Assembly (NCBI RefSeq): GCF_000620085.1
Contig: NZ_JHVJ01000025.1
Coordinates: 1-64,000 of the forward strand
Origin: Marinobacterium jannaschii DSM 6295
Lineage (GTDB): Bacteria; Pseudomonadota; Gammaproteobacteria; Pseudomonadales; Balneatricaceae
Length of the DNA stretch: 64,000 nt
Reading direction: 5' to 3'
Shown here: in pieces, positions 24,699-33,608 of the stretch
Layout of the letters: every line of letters starts with the position of its first letter
Position numbering within the stretch: position 1 is the first letter of the stretch
Program-made: the position numbers and the translations under genes
The notes under the pieces: model-generated
Database searches by the model: none
The model's input: only the letters and a program-made list of their open reading frames with translations
What the model was told of the DNA's origin: nothing

Positions 24699-26498
24699 TT
24701 AACCGTCTACTTTCAGCACTGCCAGGAAGGCATCCTGTGGAATTTCCACACTGCCGACCTGCTTCATGCGTTTCTTACCTTCTTTCTGCTTCTGCAGCAG
24801 TTTCTTCTTACGACTGACGTCACCACCATAACACTTGGCCGTTACGTTTTTACGCAACGCCTTAACGGTGGTACGGGAGATAACCTTACCACCCAGTGCC
24901 GCCTGAATGGCCACGTCAAACATCTGGCGCGGAATCACTTCCTTCATCTTTTCACACAGCAGACGTCCCCGGTACATGGAGTTGTCTTTGTGCAGGATAA
25001 CGGCAAGCGCATCGACCTTATCGCCGTTGATCAGGATATCCATGCGTACCAGTTTGGCAGCCTGGAACCGTACAAAGTTGTACTCCAGCGAGGCAAAACC
25101 ACGGCTGACCGACTTCAGGCGGTCGAAGAAGTCCATCACCACTTCAGCCATCGGCAACTCCCAGGACACCTGGACCTGGTTACCGACAAACTGCATGTTT
25201 TTCTGTACGCCACGTTTCTCGACACAGAGACCGATCACCTGGCCCAGATATTCCTGAGGCACCAGGATATTCGCTTCGACGATCGGCTCACGCATTTCAC
25301 GGATCGAACCCGGGTCCGGCAGTTTTGACGGACTGTCGATATGAATCGTGTCACCGGTATTCAGCTCGACCTCATAGACTACGGTCGGCGCCGTGGTGAT
25401 CAGGTCGAGGTTGTATTCGCGCTCCAGACGTTCCTGAATGATCTCCATGTGCAGCATTCCGAGGAAACCACAGCGGAAACCGAAGCCCAGTGCATCCGAG
25501 GTTTCAGGCTCGAAGAACAGGGACGCATCGTTCAGCGTCAGCTTGTCCAGCGCTTCACGGAAATCTTCGTAGTCATCGGAACTGGTCGGGAACAGGCCAG
25601 CATAAACCTGGGGCTGAACCTTCTGGAAACCCGGCAATACATCAACATCAGGAGTCTTCAGATGGGTCAGGGTATCCCCCACCGGGGCACCGTGGATATC
25701 TTTGATACCGGCAACCACAAAGCCGACTTCCCCGGCCTTAAGAACGCCGGTTTCCTTGCGTTTAGGGGTGAAGATACCGACAGAATCGACACCGTGAGAC
25801 TGACCGGTGGATTTCACCAGAATCTTGTCTTTCTTACGCAGGGTGCCCTGAGTCACACGGACCAGGGAGACAACGCCCAGGTAGTTATCAAACCAGGAGT
25901 CAATGATCAGTGCCTGCAGATCAGCGTCCACATCGCCTTCCGGCGGCGGGATATCGGCGATCAGTCGCTCCAGCACATCCTCGACACCCATGCCACTCTT
26001 GGCAGAACAGGCAACCGAATCCGTGGCATCGATACCGATCACCTCTTCAATCTCCACCCGCACGCGGTCAGGGTCTGCCTGAGGCAGGTCCATCTTGTTC
26101 AGTACCGGAACCACTTCCAGTCCCTGTTCCAGGGCGGTGTAACAGTTGGCTACAGACTGGGCTTCCACCCCCTGAGCAGCATCGACTACCAGCAGCGCAC
26201 CTTCACAGGCCGCCAGCGAACGCGAGACTTCATAAGAGAAATCCACATGTCCCGGGGTGTCGATAAAGTTCAGCTGATAGGTCTTACCATCCGCTGCGGT
26301 GTAATCCAGCGTTACGCTCTGCGCCTTGATCGTAATCCCGCGCTCACGCTCCAGGTCCATAGAATCAAGAACCTGAGCGGCCATTTCACGCTCAGTCAGG
26401 CCACCACAAATCTGGATAAAGCGATCGGCCAGAGTGGACTTACCATGGTCAATATGGGCAATGATGGAAAAGTTACGAATGTGATCGAGTTTGCTCAC
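24699..26498 (-). CDS. lepA: Elongation factor 4 (back-translocating GTPase LepA)
   Basis: 599 residues, normal for the family. G-motifs include [21 protein letters not shown] and NKMDLP; the EF-G-like domains and the LepA-specific C-terminal domain ([22 protein letters not shown], then [20 protein letters not shown]) follow. It acts on stalled or mistranslocated ribosomes. It heads the lepA-lepB-rnc-era-recO-pdxJ-acpS block. Confidence 0.97.
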   Translation of the reverse strand: MSKLDHIRNFSIIAHIDHGKSTLADRFIQICGGLTEREMAAQVLDSMDLERERGITIKAQSVTLDYTAADGKTYQLNFIDTPGHVDFSYEVSRSLAACEGALLVVDAAQGVEAQSVANCYTALEQGLEVVPVLNKMDLPQADPDRVRVEIEEVIGIDATDSVACSAKSGMGVEDVLERLIADIPPPEGDVDADLQALIIDSWFDNYLGVVSLVRVTQGTLRKKDKILVKSTGQSHGVDSVGIFTPKRKETGVLKAGEVGFVVAGIKDIHGAPVGDTLTHLKTPDVDVLPGFQKVQPQVYAGLFPTSSDDYEDFREALDKLTLNDASLFFEPETSDALGFGFRCGFLGMLHMEIIQERLEREYNLDLITTAPTVVYEVELNTGDTIHIDSPSKLPDPGSIREMREPIVEANILVPQEYLGQVIGLCVEKRGVQKNMQFVGNQVQVSWELPMAEVVMDFFDRLKSVSRGFASLEYNFVRFQAAKLVRMDILINGDKVDALAVILHKDNSMYRGRLLCEKMKEVIPRQMFDVAIQAALGGKVISRTTVKALRKNVTAKCYGGDVSRKKKLLQKQKEGKKRMKQVGSVEIPQDAFLAVLKVDG

Positions 26499-26611
26499 GT
26501 AATCTACCGTTGTTGTTCAAAGACGCAGAAAGGCGGGAATTTTACCGTATTTACCGAATCGGAACCATCTTATGAACTACTGATGTGGATAAATCCCCGC
26601 CAGAACGAAGA

Positions 26612-26628
26612 AAGGGGCTGAGCCCCTT
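26612..26628 (-). terminator. Hairpin between mucD and lepA
   Basis: AAGGGGC and GCCCCTT around TGA, 37 bases past the mucD stop on the minus strand and before the lepA leader. The T tract is weak (TTTC). Confidence 0.65.
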
Positions 26629-26664
26629 CCTGTTGTAGTCCTGTAATTCCCGGCTAAAAGCCGC

Positions 26665-28074
26665 CTAACCCTCGGCTTTCAGCGGAATAAACAGAGGACT
26701 TCCCCGCCGTACAATACGCATCGGTACTGAGCGACCATTCGGCAGTTCCCGCACCACCTGCTCAAAACGACGGGAAGAATCGATCCGCTGACCATTCAGC
26801 ATCGTGATAACATCACCGACCATCAGTCCCGCATCGGCAGCCGGACCTTTCTTCACCTGCTGAACCACAACACCGCTGCTCAGATTCCACTTGGTACGGC
26901 GCTCTTCGTCCAGCTCGGTGACCACTACATTGAGGCGATTGTTATCGCTCTGCTTCGGTTTGGCCGGCGACTGCGCCAGGGCGTCCGTTGTCGGCAGCTC
27001 GCCGATTTTCACGCTCAGGCTGCGCTTACGTCCGTCGCGCATCACGCTCAGACGGGCACTCTTACCCGGTTTAACGCCGCCCACCAGATGTGGCAGGTCT
27101 GAGGACAGGTTCACGGCCTGACCATTAAACTGCAGGATCACGTCGCCCTCTTTCAGCCCACCTTTTTCCGCCGGGCTTTCCGGCAGTACCTTGGCAACCA
27201 GCGCGCCAGCGGGCTTATCCAGTCCAAACGACTCTGCCAGGTCTTTGTTCACATCCTGAATCACCACTCCCAGCCAGCCGCGGGTGACAAACCCCTTCTC
27301 CTTCAGCTGGTCGGCAACATTCATCGCGACATCAATCGGAATAGCGAAGGACAAACCCATAAAGCCACCCGAGCGGGTATAGATCTGGCTGTTGATACCC
27401 ACTACTTCACCATCCAGATTAAACAGCGGCCCGCCGGAGTTACCCGGGTTGATCGCCACGTCGGTCTGGATAAAGGGCACGTAGGTCTCGCTACCCAAGG
27501 CACGCTTTTTCGCGCTGACGATACCGGCGGTCACCGTGGAATCAAACCCAAACGGCGAACCGATCGCCAGCACCCATTCGCCCACCTCCAGCCGGTCACT
27601 GTCACCCAGATCGACGGTTGGCAGGTCCTCGGCATCGACTTTAAGCAACGCCACATCAGAACGCTTGTCGGAACCGATCACCCTGGCCTCGAGTTCACGC
27701 CGGTCAGTGAGACGAACGATCACACGCTCAGCACCGTCCACCACATGGTGATTGGTCAGCACATAACCATCACTGGAGATAATGAAGCCTGAACCTAACG
27801 ACTGCGGCATGCGTTTTGGCTGATCCCTGTCCATATCAGGCATCCGGAAAAAATGCCGGAAGATTTCCGGGATCTCCTCGCCATTAGGCCCCTGGAACGG
27901 CGTCATACCAAAAGCATTATTGCCTTCCTTATCTTTCTGTACCGTACTGATATTAACAACGGCAGGAGAGGCGTCCTTTACCAACTGCTTAAAGTCAGGC
28001 AGTGATGCGGCCTGCAGCAGTGGAGTCAGTAACACTAGAATAAAAAACAGAGAGATGCGTTTTGCATTTTGCAT
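26665..28074 (-). CDS. mucD: Periplasmic serine protease of the HtrA/MucD family
   Basis: 469 residues from ATG 28074, beginning with a signal peptide (KRISLFFILVLLTPLLQAAS). The trypsin-like catalytic triad is visible: His in LTNHHVV, Asp in SDVALLKVD, Ser in NPGNSGGPLF. Two PDZ domains follow. In Pseudomonas MucD ends the algU operon and degrades misfolded envelope proteins, damping sigma-E induction. Here it follows rseC by 48 bases. A TTG start at 28110 is possible but would run into the signal peptide. Confidence 0.93.
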   Translation of the reverse strand: MQNAKRISLFFILVLLTPLLQAASLPDFKQLVKDASPAVVNISTVQKDKEGNNAFGMTPFQGPNGEEIPEIFRHFFRMPDMDRDQPKRMPQSLGSGFIISSDGYVLTNHHVVDGAERVIVRLTDRRELEARVIGSDKRSDVALLKVDAEDLPTVDLGDSDRLEVGEWVLAIGSPFGFDSTVTAGIVSAKKRALGSETYVPFIQTDVAINPGNSGGPLFNLDGEVVGINSQIYTRSGGFMGLSFAIPIDVAMNVADQLKEKGFVTRGWLGVVIQDVNKDLAESFGLDKPAGALVAKVLPESPAEKGGLKEGDVILQFNGQAVNLSSDLPHLVGGVKPGKSARLSVMRDGRKRSLSVKIGELPTTDALAQSPAKPKQSDNNRLNVVVTELDEERRTKWNLSSGVVVQQVKKGPAADAGLMVGDVITMLNGQRIDSSRRFEQVVRELPNGRSVPMRIVRRGSPLFIPLKAEG

Positions 28075-28122
28075 GGTCGAAACAACCTCCAGCCCCTGGA
28101 TAGGTTTCAATCAAATGTGGTT

Positions 28123-28557
28123 TTACACAACCCGGAGTAATACGGGAAGATAACTACAGGAACGGGCGAGTCGCCGGCTGAGCAGGCGTACCAGCAGGAA
28201 TCCGCCTCCCAGTCCTGCTGCAGATCCCAGAATCACGACCGGCTCACCCAGACCAAGGCTATCCAGCACCAGTGCGACCAGAATCAGCATCAGCAGAGGC
28301 AGTGTATAGAGCAGCAGCGAAGCTTTCATAAAGCTGCCTTCGCTGACACCTATAACAACACTGTCATCCTGCTGTACCTGATGGCCATCCGGGTTATCCA
28401 CCCGGACAACAAAGCGCTTACCCTGCCCGACGGATGCGAGCAGTTTCTGGCCGCAACTGTTTCGGGCACTGCAGGAGGAGCAGGCACTCTGACGTACCGT
28501 CTCCACCCAGATTTCATCGCCGCTGACCTCAATAACGCGGCCGGACTCTTCCAGCAT
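28123..28557 (-). CDS. rseC: RseC/MucC-type membrane regulator
   Basis: 144 residues. The N-terminal half carries a Cys cluster, CSSCSARNSCG, typical of RseC; two membrane helices follow (about 78-98 and 104-124). RseC proteins modulate sigma-E and, in E. coli, help reduce SoxR with the Rsx complex. The gene lies 4 bases after the anti-sigma gene, directly where rseB/mucB would normally intervene. Confidence 0.92.
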   Translation of the reverse strand: MLEESGRVIEVSGDEIWVETVRQSACSSCSARNSCGQKLLASVGQGKRFVVRVDNPDGHQVQQDDSVVIGVSEGSFMKASLLLYTLPLLMLILVALVLDSLGLGEPVVILGSAAGLGGGFLLVRLLSRRLARSCSYLPVLLRVV

Positions 28558-28561
28558 GAGC

Positions 28562-29413
28562 TCAGTTAATCCCCGTTACAGACGCTGCTATGCGCTCAGC
28601 AATCATCATTGGAACATCACCAACAACTGTCACGAAGTGATCGCCGACCCGTTTACCCACCGCGACTATTTGATCGGACTGCGCAGCACCTTCCGGCATA
28701 CTCTGGCGACCATAGTCTTCGACACAGACCGACACGGCATAACGGCCATCGGAATAGACCATCACCTCGGCCTGAGGCATGACTTCATGGCGCACCGGGC
28801 TGAAGCCCTTGGGCATCCAGGCGGTCTGCCACTCCGGTTCAGACTGTCCCAGCATATGCTGGTGCTGTGCAATATAACGATTCAGCCCCTGCGACAGGCG
28901 GATAATCTCAGGCTCAGCACCCAATGGTGCAGATATTGATGCCTGTCCGTAACGGGCCCGCATGACATCACTGGAGGCCGCCGCTCCCGGCAGCACATAA
29001 TCCGGGCGATTGTCAGCCAGCTGTGCTGGTGCGGTTGCCTGAAAGTTCTGTACTCCGAGGATCACCATCGCAGTCACGGAGGCCGCTACAGCCATACTGG
29101 ACAGTGGTTTCCAAAAACTGTAACGCTCTTTCACTTCTGTTGCTGCCGCCGGAGCCGGGCTTTCAGTATTCCAGCCAGCCGGTTTAGCTTCAGTTGCTTC
29201 ATCATCCAGTGCGGTCATGACGGCGGCACTGATGTCCAGTCCAGCGCCACTGGTATCTTCACGGCGCAAAGCAGAGCTTGCTACCTGGTATCGACGCCAT
29301 TTCTGCGCCAGTTCCGGATCTTCCGCTACTCGGTCCAGTGTGCGCCTGAACTCAAAATCATTTACCTCACCGTCCATCAGCGCCGACAAGGACTCAACGG
29401 ATTGATCAGACAT
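28562..29413 (-). CDS. rseA: Anti-sigma-E factor RseA fused to an RseB C-terminal domain
   Basis: 283 residues. Residues 1-75 are an RseA/MucA-type sigma-binding domain (ESLSALMDGEVNDFEFRRTL). One membrane helix spans about 104-122. After a periplasmic linker with LNRYIAQHQHML (177-188), residues about 195-278 match the C-terminal domain of RseB/MucB: W-x-P-K-G-F-S-x-V, YSDG followed by S-V-x-V, and VVGDVPMMIAERIA. The large N-terminal lipid-sensing domain of RseB is absent and no separate rseB follows; rseC starts 4 bases on. Ordinary RseA is about 200 residues, so the extra length is this added domain. Confidence 0.85.
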   Translation of the reverse strand: MSDQSVESLSALMDGEVNDFEFRRTLDRVAEDPELAQKWRRYQVASSALRREDTSGAGLDISAAVMTALDDEATEAKPAGWNTESPAPAAATEVKERYSFWKPLSSMAVAASVTAMVILGVQNFQATAPAQLADNRPDYVLPGAAASSDVMRARYGQASISAPLGAEPEIIRLSQGLNRYIAQHQHMLGQSEPEWQTAWMPKGFSPVRHEVMPQAEVMVYSDGRYAVSVCVEDYGRQSMPEGAAQSDQIVAVGKRVGDHFVTVVGDVPMMIAERIAASVTGIN

Positions 29414-29453
29414 AACCCTACCTCAACTTTCCCAGTCATCCCCCAAACACAAT

Positions 29454-30041
29454 TTAACTTGCCAGCAACGGCATGATCTCTTTATCGATCGCCTCGCGGG
29501 CCCTGAAGATACGCGATCTTACAGTCCCCACCGGGCAATCCATCACATGTGCAATGTCTTCATAGCTGAGCCCCTCAAACTCACGCAGTGTCAACGCAAC
29601 ACGAAGATCTTCCGGTAACCGGTCAAGTGCCTTTTTCACCACAGCTTCCAACTCGTCCCTGTACAACTGATTTTCAGGGTTTTCAATCTCCTTCAAATCA
29701 TTATCTCCCTCGAAGTGGTGCGCATCATCCACATCCACATCGACATCCGGTGGCCGCCGTCCGCGGGCAACCAGATGATTCTTAGCGGTATTAATCGCAA
29801 TACGATACAACCAGGTATAAAACGCACTTTCCCCACGAAAGTTTGGCAATGCGCGATAGGCTTTAATGAACGCCTCCTGCGCAACATCCAGCGCCTCATG
29901 ATGGTCATACACATATCGTCCGATCAGCCCGATAATTTTGTGTTGATACTTCTTAACCAGCAGGTCAAATGCCCTCTTATCTCCGGCCTGAACCCTGGCT
30001 ACCAGTTGCTGGTCTATAGAAGCCTGACTCTCGTTAGACAC
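29454..30041 (-). CDS. rpoE: Extracytoplasmic sigma factor RpoE/AlgU
   Basis: 195 residues. Region 2 is DLLVKKYQHKIIGLIGRYV ... HEALDVAQEAFIKAYRALPNFRGESAFYTWLYRIAINTAKNHL; region 4 is LREFEGLSYEDIAHVMDCPVGTVRSRIFRARE. The start codon is GTG (30039-30041) with AAGGAAA upstream; a low-efficiency start is plausible for a dosage-sensitive sigma factor. It directs the envelope stress response and is held by the RseA-type protein encoded next. A sigma-E-like promoter lies upstream, implying autoregulation. Confidence 0.96.
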   Translation of the reverse strand: MSNESQASIDQQLVARVQAGDKRAFDLLVKKYQHKIIGLIGRYVYDHHEALDVAQEAFIKAYRALPNFRGESAFYTWLYRIAINTAKNHLVARGRRPPDVDVDVDDAHHFEGDNDLKEIENPENQLYRDELEAVVKKALDRLPEDLRVALTLREFEGLSYEDIAHVMDCPVGTVRSRIFRAREAIDKEIMPLLAS

Positions 30042-30167
30042 TCTGTTTCCTTAATATGATCCGTGGAAGGTGACGACGTAATCCGGACAGACTACAGTCC
30101 ACAAAAAGTATCACTTCAGCCGCTACGTCATTTCAACCTCTTTTCAGAGCATTTAAGAACTACAGGC

Positions 30168-30195
30168 TATGAGCCTGCTGTTGCAGATAAGTTCC
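30168..30195 (-). promoter_or_regulatory. Candidate sigma-E promoter of the rpoE operon
   Basis: On the minus strand GGAACTT (30189-30195) is followed after exactly 16 bases by TCATA (30168-30172), close to the sigma-E/AlgU consensus GGAACTT-N16-TCtgA. It would give a leader of about 120 bases before the GTG start of rpoE. Confidence 0.6.
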
Positions 30196-30323
30196 AAAAA
30201 GAAACTAAAAATCACCCTGATATGACACTGTGGTTAAAAACGGTTTCAGGCATAATACTCAAAATTCGTCATCGGTGACCTTATAGAGTTCCGGATTGCA
30301 TTTTTAGAGGACTGTTTCTGAGC

Positions 30324-31958
30324 ATGGCCAAATCCCATCAGTATGACGTGCTTATCATCGGCAGCGGCGCTGCCGGCCTGACACTGGCACTTAATCTGGA
30401 TAGAAATACCCGGGTAGCTGTCCTGAGCAAGGGACAGATGAAAGACGGCTCCACCTGGCTGGCTCAGGGAGGTATTGCTGCCGTACTGGATGACAGTGAT
30501 ACCGAACAGGCGCATGTCGAAGATACGCTGAATGCCGGCGTGTATCTCAGCCATGAAGATGCAGTGCGTTTCACAGTCGAGCACGGTCGTGAAAGCATCG
30601 ACTGGCTGATCGATCAGGGCGTGCCATTCACCCGTGAAGCCGACGACAGCGACTACCACCTGACCAAGGAAGGCGGCCACTCTCACCGGCGCATTATCCA
30701 TGCAGCCGATGCAACCGGAAAGGCCGTACTGAGAACCCTGATTCAGCGTGCCGAAGAAGCCGGCAATATTGACCTGTTCGAGCACTATGTCGCCGTCGAT
30801 CTGATCACCCGCAGTAAACTGCGACTGGCAGATAACTGCTGCGTCGGTGCCTATGCGCTGAATATTAAAAGCGGTCACGTAGAAGCTTTTAAGGCCCCGC
30901 AGGTTGTACTGGCCACCGGGGGGGCTTCTAAAGTCTACCTCTATACCAGCAACCCCGACGGTGCCAGTGGCGACGGGATTGCAATGGCCTGGCGTGCGGG
31001 CTGCCGGGTCGCGAACCTGGAGTTCAACCAGTTTCACCCGACCTGCCTCTATCATCCCCAGGCGAAATCGTTTCTGGTCACAGAAGCGGTGCGCGGCGAA
31101 GGCGGCAAGCTATTGCTGCCCGACGGCAGTCGCTTTATGGATCGATTTGACCCGCGCGGTGAACTGGCTCCCCGCGACATCGTGGCACGGGCCATCGACC
31201 ACGAAATGAAACGGCTGGGGGCCGATTGCCTGTTCCTGGATATCTCCCATAAGCCGGAAGAGTTTATCAGGAACCACTTTCCGACCATCTATAAGCGCTG
31301 CATGAAGTACGGTATCGATATAACCCGCGAGCCTATCCCGGTGGTTCCGGCTGCCCACTACACCTGTGGCGGCGTAATCACCGATGACCTGGCGCGGACC
31401 GATGTCAAAGGCCTCTATGCCATCGGCGAAACTGCCTTTACCGGACTGCACGGCGCAAACCGGCTGGCCAGCAACTCGCTGCTGGAATGTGTTGTCTACG
31501 CCCGCTCGGCTGCCAGCCATATCCAGCAACAGCTGCAGAATAAAATCGAGTTGCCTGAGATCCCCTGCTGGGACGAATCACAGGTCACCGACTCTGACGA
31601 AGACGTGATCATCTCTCATAACTGGGGTGAGTTACGACAGTTTATGTGGGATTACGTCGGCATTGTCCGCACCAGCAAACGACTACAGCGGGCCAAGCAT
31701 CGCATTGAGCTGTTACAGCAGGAAATTTCCGAGTACTACAGCAACTACAAAATCAGCTGCGACCTGCTGGAGCTGCGAAATCTGGCGGTGGTTGCCGACC
31801 TGATCGTGCGATCAGCGATGCTCCGACAGGAAAGCCGTGGCCTGCACTACACGCTGGATTTCCCCGATGCAGGTCCTGAAGCGCTGGATACTATCCTGAC
31901 CCCGGTAAACTTCCAGTGGCAGAATCATCAGGCGGGGCCAGATAGTCGCCGAAGCTAG
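30324..31958 (+). CDS. nadB: L-aspartate oxidase
   Basis: 544 residues. FAD motif [16 protein letters not shown] near the N-terminus, flavin segment [14 protein letters not shown], catalytic-loop segments [14 protein letters not shown] and [13 protein letters not shown], and a helical C-terminal domain. It makes iminoaspartate for NAD synthesis with NadA. Divergent from rpoE, as in E. coli and Pseudomonas. Its last 68 bases overlap the end of the convergent ygfX-type gene. Confidence 0.96.
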   Translation: MAKSHQYDVLIIGSGAAGLTLALNLDRNTRVAVLSKGQMKDGSTWLAQGGIAAVLDDSDTEQAHVEDTLNAGVYLSHEDAVRFTVEHGRESIDWLIDQGVPFTREADDSDYHLTKEGGHSHRRIIHAADATGKAVLRTLIQRAEEAGNIDLFEHYVAVDLITRSKLRLADNCCVGAYALNIKSGHVEAFKAPQVVLATGGASKVYLYTSNPDGASGDGIAMAWRAGCRVANLEFNQFHPTCLYHPQAKSFLVTEAVRGEGGKLLLPDGSRFMDRFDPRGELAPRDIVARAIDHEMKRLGADCLFLDISHKPEEFIRNHFPTIYKRCMKYGIDITREPIPVVPAAHYTCGGVITDDLARTDVKGLYAIGETAFTGLHGANRLASNSLLECVVYARSAASHIQQQLQNKIELPEIPCWDESQVTDSDEDVIISHNWGELRQFMWDYVGIVRTSKRLQRAKHRIELLQQEISEYYSNYKISCDLLELRNLAVVADLIVRSAMLRQESRGLHYTLDFPDAGPEALDTILTPVNFQWQNHQAGPDSRRS

Positions 31959-32367
31959 CCAGCACCCGAAGGCGGCGGAAGCTGTTGGCGTCCGTCGCAT
32001 CCCTCATCACCACCAGCGACTGGATGAAATAGCGCTGTTTCATACGTAGACGCAGTACCACCACCCAGGGTAATGCCACTGCAGTTTCGATCTGCTCCAC
32101 CTGCAGCCAGCCGCTATCACGCAAAAACAGAAACATCTGTTTCCGGTTTGCATCCCAGCGTACCGCAAGCACAGCATCGGCATAGCTCAGCCGGCAACGA
32201 TTGAGCTGCCACAACAGCGAAAGCAGAGACAGGGTCAGTAGTAGGCAGAAGTATTCGACGCTCAGGTCGCTCAGAAACAGAGCGATAAGCGCCAACAGGT
32301 GACAGACCGCCACGATTCCCTTAAGGAGCCGGGACGGCCGGATTCCGGTTTCAAGCGGGCTGAACAC
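31891..32367 (-). CDS. ygfX: YgfX-type membrane protein (partner of SdhE)
   Basis: 158 residues with two adjacent N-terminal membrane helices (about 17-52) and a cytosolic domain with [25 protein letters not shown]. This pattern and its position directly downstream of sdhE, overlapping it by 17 bases, identify YgfX, earlier called CptA. Roles proposed in E. coli and Serratia include interaction with the cell-division cytoskeleton and with SdhE. The C-terminus overlaps the 3' end of nadB. Confidence 0.8.
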   Translation of the reverse strand: MFSPLETGIRPSRLLKGIVAVCHLLALIALFLSDLSVEYFCLLLTLSLLSLLWQLNRCRLSYADAVLAVRWDANRKQMFLFLRDSGWLQVEQIETAVALPWVVVLRLRMKQRYFIQSLVVMRDATDANSFRRLRVLASFGDYLAPPDDSATGSLPGSG

Positions 32368-32605
32368 GGTCCAGAATAATCCGCACCATCCGCTTCAGAT
32401 CCGGATCTGCAGGCTCTTCACGCTGCATAAACCAGACAAACAGATCCTGGTCTTCACATTCCAGCAACTTAACAAATCGGTCCTGATCCTCTTTCTCCAG
32501 ATCACGAAACGCCTCGTTAACAAAGGGCACAAACAACACGTCCAGCTCCAGCATGCCACGGCGGCTCTGCCAGGCAAGGCGGCGAATATCTTCTTCGGTA
32601 TACAT
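32351..32605 (-). CDS. sdhE: FAD assembly factor SdhE
   Basis: 84 residues; ATG 32605 has AGGTAG 7 bases upstream. [17 protein letters not shown] contains the conserved RGxxELD motif needed for flavinylation of succinate dehydrogenase SdhA and fumarate reductase. The rest is the all-helical fold ([26 protein letters not shown]). Lies between the CPXCG gene and ygfX in its usual neighbourhood. Confidence 0.93.
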   Translation of the reverse strand: MYTEEDIRRLAWQSRRGMLELDVLFVPFVNEAFRDLEKEDQDRFVKLLECEDQDLFVWFMQREEPADPDLKRMVRIILDRVQPA

Positions 32606-32734
32606 CAACACACTACCTAAACTCGGTTAGATGATGGAAGAGGCTGTTCTAACAGCTTCAAATCAGGCTGAAAAGCCTTTTAACAGGATCTACGACTAAG
32701 GAACCTGCACAGTTTACCAGAATATTCAGCTCAT

Positions 32735-32926
32735 TCAGTCTCCTTCCCTTGACGCCTCGACCCGGATATCTCCGTCAGGTTCAGGCTGTACCGTCAGAAC
32801 CATAGGCGCGCAGCATACCGGACAATCCTCGACATACTGCTGCCCCAGATCACAGCAATCGATCAGCAGGGAGATCCCTTCGCCACACGCGGGACAGCTG
32901 ATTTCCACTTCTTCAAGAGTATTCAT
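32735..32926 (-). CDS. CPXCG-motif cysteine-rich small protein
   Basis: 63 residues with two CxxC pairs, ISCPACGEG near 9-17 and DCPVCCAP near 34-41, that likely bind one zinc ion, and an acidic C-terminus. GGAGG precedes the ATG. It belongs to the small CPXCG family found in many gammaproteobacteria, function unknown. It lies about 130 bases upstream of sdhE on the same strand and just before the tandem sRNA locus. Confidence 0.85.
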   Translation of the reverse strand: MNTLEEVEISCPACGEGISLLIDCCDLGQQYVEDCPVCCAPMVLTVQPEPDGDIRVEASREGD

Positions 32927-32993
32927 AGCGCCTCCGGATATCGCCTGATCATAGAGTAAAGCGCCTGCCCAAAAATTGATTAATATCGAAAAT

Positions 32994-33036
32994 TGAGAAT
33001 TTTTCCTATATCAATATTTTCAGGAAAAACCATAAT
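32994..33036 (+). promoter_or_regulatory. Promoter of sRNA copy 1 with palindromic upstream element
   Basis: Palindrome-like TGAGAATTTTTCCTA (32994-33008) and -10 box CATAAT (33031-33036). The -35 region is poor, which fits an activator-dependent promoter. Palindrome and -10 box are at the same spacing in all three copies. Confidence 0.65.
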
Positions 33037-33042
33037 AAGTCT

Positions 33043-33204
33043 CGTGGATCTCCTGTTCATGGAATGAATACTCAGGACGGCCAAGACACGCGGAATGGAG
33101 AGAAGGAACTCGGGCAGGATGCCCAACAGGGATTAACCGCAGGGAAAATGGATGCCAATGAAGAGGGTGCTACCAGGACGGTACAGCGCCCTCTTTGCTT
33201 TTTA
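33043..33204 (+). ncRNA. CsrB/RsmY-type CsrA-titrating sRNA, copy 1
   Basis: About 160 nt from the predicted start CGTGGATC to a terminator. I count 11 GGA motifs. Several sit in hairpin loops: TTCA-TGGAA-TGAA (33056-33068), GGGC-AGGAT-GCCC (33112-33124), and ACC-AGGAC-GGT inside the terminator. Loop-exposed GGA is the recognition element of CsrA/RsmA. The terminator pairs AGAGGGTGCT (33162-33171) with AGCGCCCTCT (33185-33194), then TTGCTTTTT. I infer that it sequesters CsrA. The exact family (CsrB, RsmX, RsmY, RsmZ) is not decided. Confidence 0.8.
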
Positions 33205-33291
33205 CCCCCCTCTTTCAGCCCGCGCTGACTGATCATATTTTATACTACACCTCAATATCTCTGGCCCTTATTCCCGGCTGAAAGGGAAAAT

Positions 33292-33334
33292 TAAGAATTT
33301 TTCTTATATCTAATCTCAGATATCCGGCCATAAT
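33292..33334 (+). promoter_or_regulatory. Promoter of sRNA copy 2 with perfect palindrome
   Basis: TAAGAATTTTTCTTA (33292-33306) is a perfect palindrome (TAAGAA-TTT-TTCTTA). CATAAT lies at 33329-33334. The TAAG...CTTA ends recall the GacA/UvrY box (TGTAAG-N6-CTTACA) of Rsm promoters, but with 7 rather than 6 central bases. Confidence 0.65.
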
Positions 33335-33340
33335 AAGTCA

Positions 33341-33492
33341 CGTGGATCTCCTGTTCATGGAACGAATACCGAGGACGGCCTTGATAAGCGGAAAGGAGAG
33401 AGGGAACTCGGCAGGACGCCAAACAGGGATTAGCCGCACGGAATACGGATGCCAATAAAGGGGGTGCTGTCAGGATGACGGCACCCTTTTTT
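33341..33492 (+). ncRNA. CsrB/RsmY-type CsrA-titrating sRNA, copy 2
   Basis: About 150 nt with 11 GGA motifs by eye. The central hairpin is GGC-AGGAC-GCC (33410-33420): the stem is shorter than in copies 1 and 3 but the loop GGA is kept. The terminator GGGTGCTGTC-AGGAT-GACGGCACCC (33462-33486), with a G-U pair, again exposes GGA in its loop and is followed by T6. Terminator sequences differ between copies while the loop motif persists, which argues for selection on the loop. Confidence 0.8.
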
Positions 33493-33559
33493 CTTGCCTG
33501 TTTAATGGCATTTGATCTGGATCAACTGAGATCACCCAGCTGGGCCGCAGCCATAAAAT

Positions 33560-33602
33560 TAAGAATTTTTCCTATATACGAAAAATCCTCAGCATCCATA
33601 AT
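33560..33602 (+). promoter_or_regulatory. Promoter of sRNA copy 3 with palindromic upstream element
   Basis: TAAGAATTTTTCCTA (33560-33574), one mismatch from a perfect palindrome, and CATAAT at 33597-33602, at the same 37-base offset as in the other copies. Confidence 0.65.
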
Positions 33603-33608
33603 GACACA

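Noticed and set aside
25341-26621. Long open frame (426 codons) antisense to lepA
   Set aside because: LepA is unmistakable on the minus strand; the antisense frame lacks a ribosome site and any known domain.
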